Source: Paenibacillus doosanensis (GTDB lineage Bacteria > Bacillota > Bacilli > Paenibacillales > NBRC-103111). From it: 64,000 nucleotides of DNA. A program made the position numbers and the translations under genes. Positions 63,545 through 64,000 of the stretch are shown here, in pieces. The stretch lies in assembly GCF_025060755.1 (NCBI RefSeq), contig NZ_JANYUY010000024.1, positions 42,383 to 106,382 of the forward strand, written 5' to 3'. Every line of letters starts with the position of its first letter. The stretch's first letter is position 1. The notes beneath the pieces are model-generated. The model saw only the letters and a program-made list of their open reading frames with translations, was not told the DNA's origin and made no database searches.

Positions 63545-63746
63545 TCGGGCGCTCAAAGCGAAGCGCGGTGACGACAGCGATTGGAGGATCAAATGGTCAC
63601 CGTTAGCGGACTTTTTCTCCATTCTTCTAAGAGTCTGTCCGACGGAGTTACTTTTGTAGGTCCCTTCGGAGTAAGACTCGGTTTTCAAATGATTTTTCAT
63701 CACGATTTGAGTATAATCACTGTGTCTTTCTTTGCCTTTGTGGGAG

Positions 63747-64000
63747 TTACGCCGCTTTTTTACGTTTTTGGGCAGACCTCTCCCGTTTATACACCGTGGA
63801 TGGTTTGGGATATCTGGCAGAATGAAGCTTTCTTAAATTATAGCTTAAAGCCAAAAGGACGAACTCACCCTTAACCTTATCTTCGCCACGGAGGTGAAAC
63901 TGACGAAAGCCCTGACATTCTTTCATTTGCCCCCACGCGGGTTCCACGATGGCTTTACGTAACCGGTAAATGTCTTTACCGGCATCGCTTTGCACTTTGG
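63747..64000 (-). mobile_element. IS1182-like transposase, C-terminal part, runs off the window
   Basis: The frame is open to the right edge of the window. The visible C-terminal about 84 residues (YRLRKAIVEPAWGQMKECQG, FRQFHLRGEDKVKGEFVLLA, then LSYNLRKL) carry the catalytic-region Glu (VEPAWGQMK) and the tail of IS1182-group DDE transposases. The stop is at 63747. The element's left end should lie between 63545 and 63746, but I could not identify a terminal inverted repeat without the other end. Confidence 0.8.

Noticed and set aside
63581..63874. 97-codon + strand frame opposite the transposase end
   Set aside because: Antisense to the IS1182-like transposase C terminus and without a ribosome binding site.

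Overview
This window is chromosomal DNA from a moderately GC-rich, spore-former-type Bacillota, most like Paenibacillus, Cohnella or a close relative in the Paenibacillaceae. The evidence is strong AGGAGG ribosome binding sites with frequent GTG and TTG starts, two YesM/YesN-type kinase-regulator pairs, large membrane-anchored AraC regulators, and an LplA/LplB/YtcP-type sugar transporter. No rRNA, tRNA, CRISPR array or phage block was seen.

Layout. 1-6.3 kb: the 3' part of a surface protein with Ig/cadherin-like repeats, a zinc-ribbon protein, a YqeK-like HD hydrolase, and a czrA-type repressor with a His-rich Zn/Cd P-type ATPase. 6.5-9.5 kb: an AraC regulator divergent from a Gfo/Idh/MocA dehydrogenase and a sugar-phosphate isomerase (polyol or sugar catabolism). 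9.6-15.6 kb: DUF1232 protein, lipoprotein, metallo-beta-lactamase-fold hydrolase, Nudix hydrolase and a kinase/regulator pair. 15.7-17.3 kb: HxlR repressor divergent from an OYE-type NADPH dehydrogenase.

18.0-24.2 kb is the standout: a four-gene azole-forming RiPP (TOMM) cluster. An 89-residue precursor ends in 16 cysteines spaced exactly every third residue (Cys-His-Asn/Thr). It is followed by an ocin-ThiF-like leader-binding protein, a YcaO cyclodehydratase ending in Pro-x-Pro-x-Pro, and a two-domain SagB-type dehydrogenase. The organisation resembles heterocycloanthracin-type loci, but the His-rich core is unusual, and no exporter, leader protease or immunity gene is visible nearby.

24.9-31.0 kb: membrane AraC regulator and an Lpl-type oligosaccharide ABC transporter. 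31.5-32.7 kb: two-part ThrE-type exporter. 32.9-39.3 kb: an AfuABC-like ABC importer (fused permease, two binding proteins) with a PP2C-like phosphatase. 40-44.4 kb: aspartase, a frameshifted L-fucose isomerase and a cupin protein. 44.5-47.0 kb: second kinase/regulator pair. 47.3-57.5 kb: a long operon of two paralogous AbgB-like M20 amidohydrolases around an MFS exporter, then a complete Dpp-type peptide importer. This reads as uptake and hydrolysis of amidated or peptide substrates. 57.6-64.0 kb: an AraC regulator, YbjQ, a hidden 32-residue membrane peptide, a lone CheY, an alpha/beta hydrolase, DUF1904, PadR, and the end of an IS1182-like transposase running off the window.

A second unexpected signal is a dispersed non-coding repeat of about 170 bp (or about 239 bp with a hairpin-rich insert). 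It is present five times, always on the + strand and always directly 3' of the rho-independent terminator of a + strand gene. Two copies bracket the RiPP cluster.
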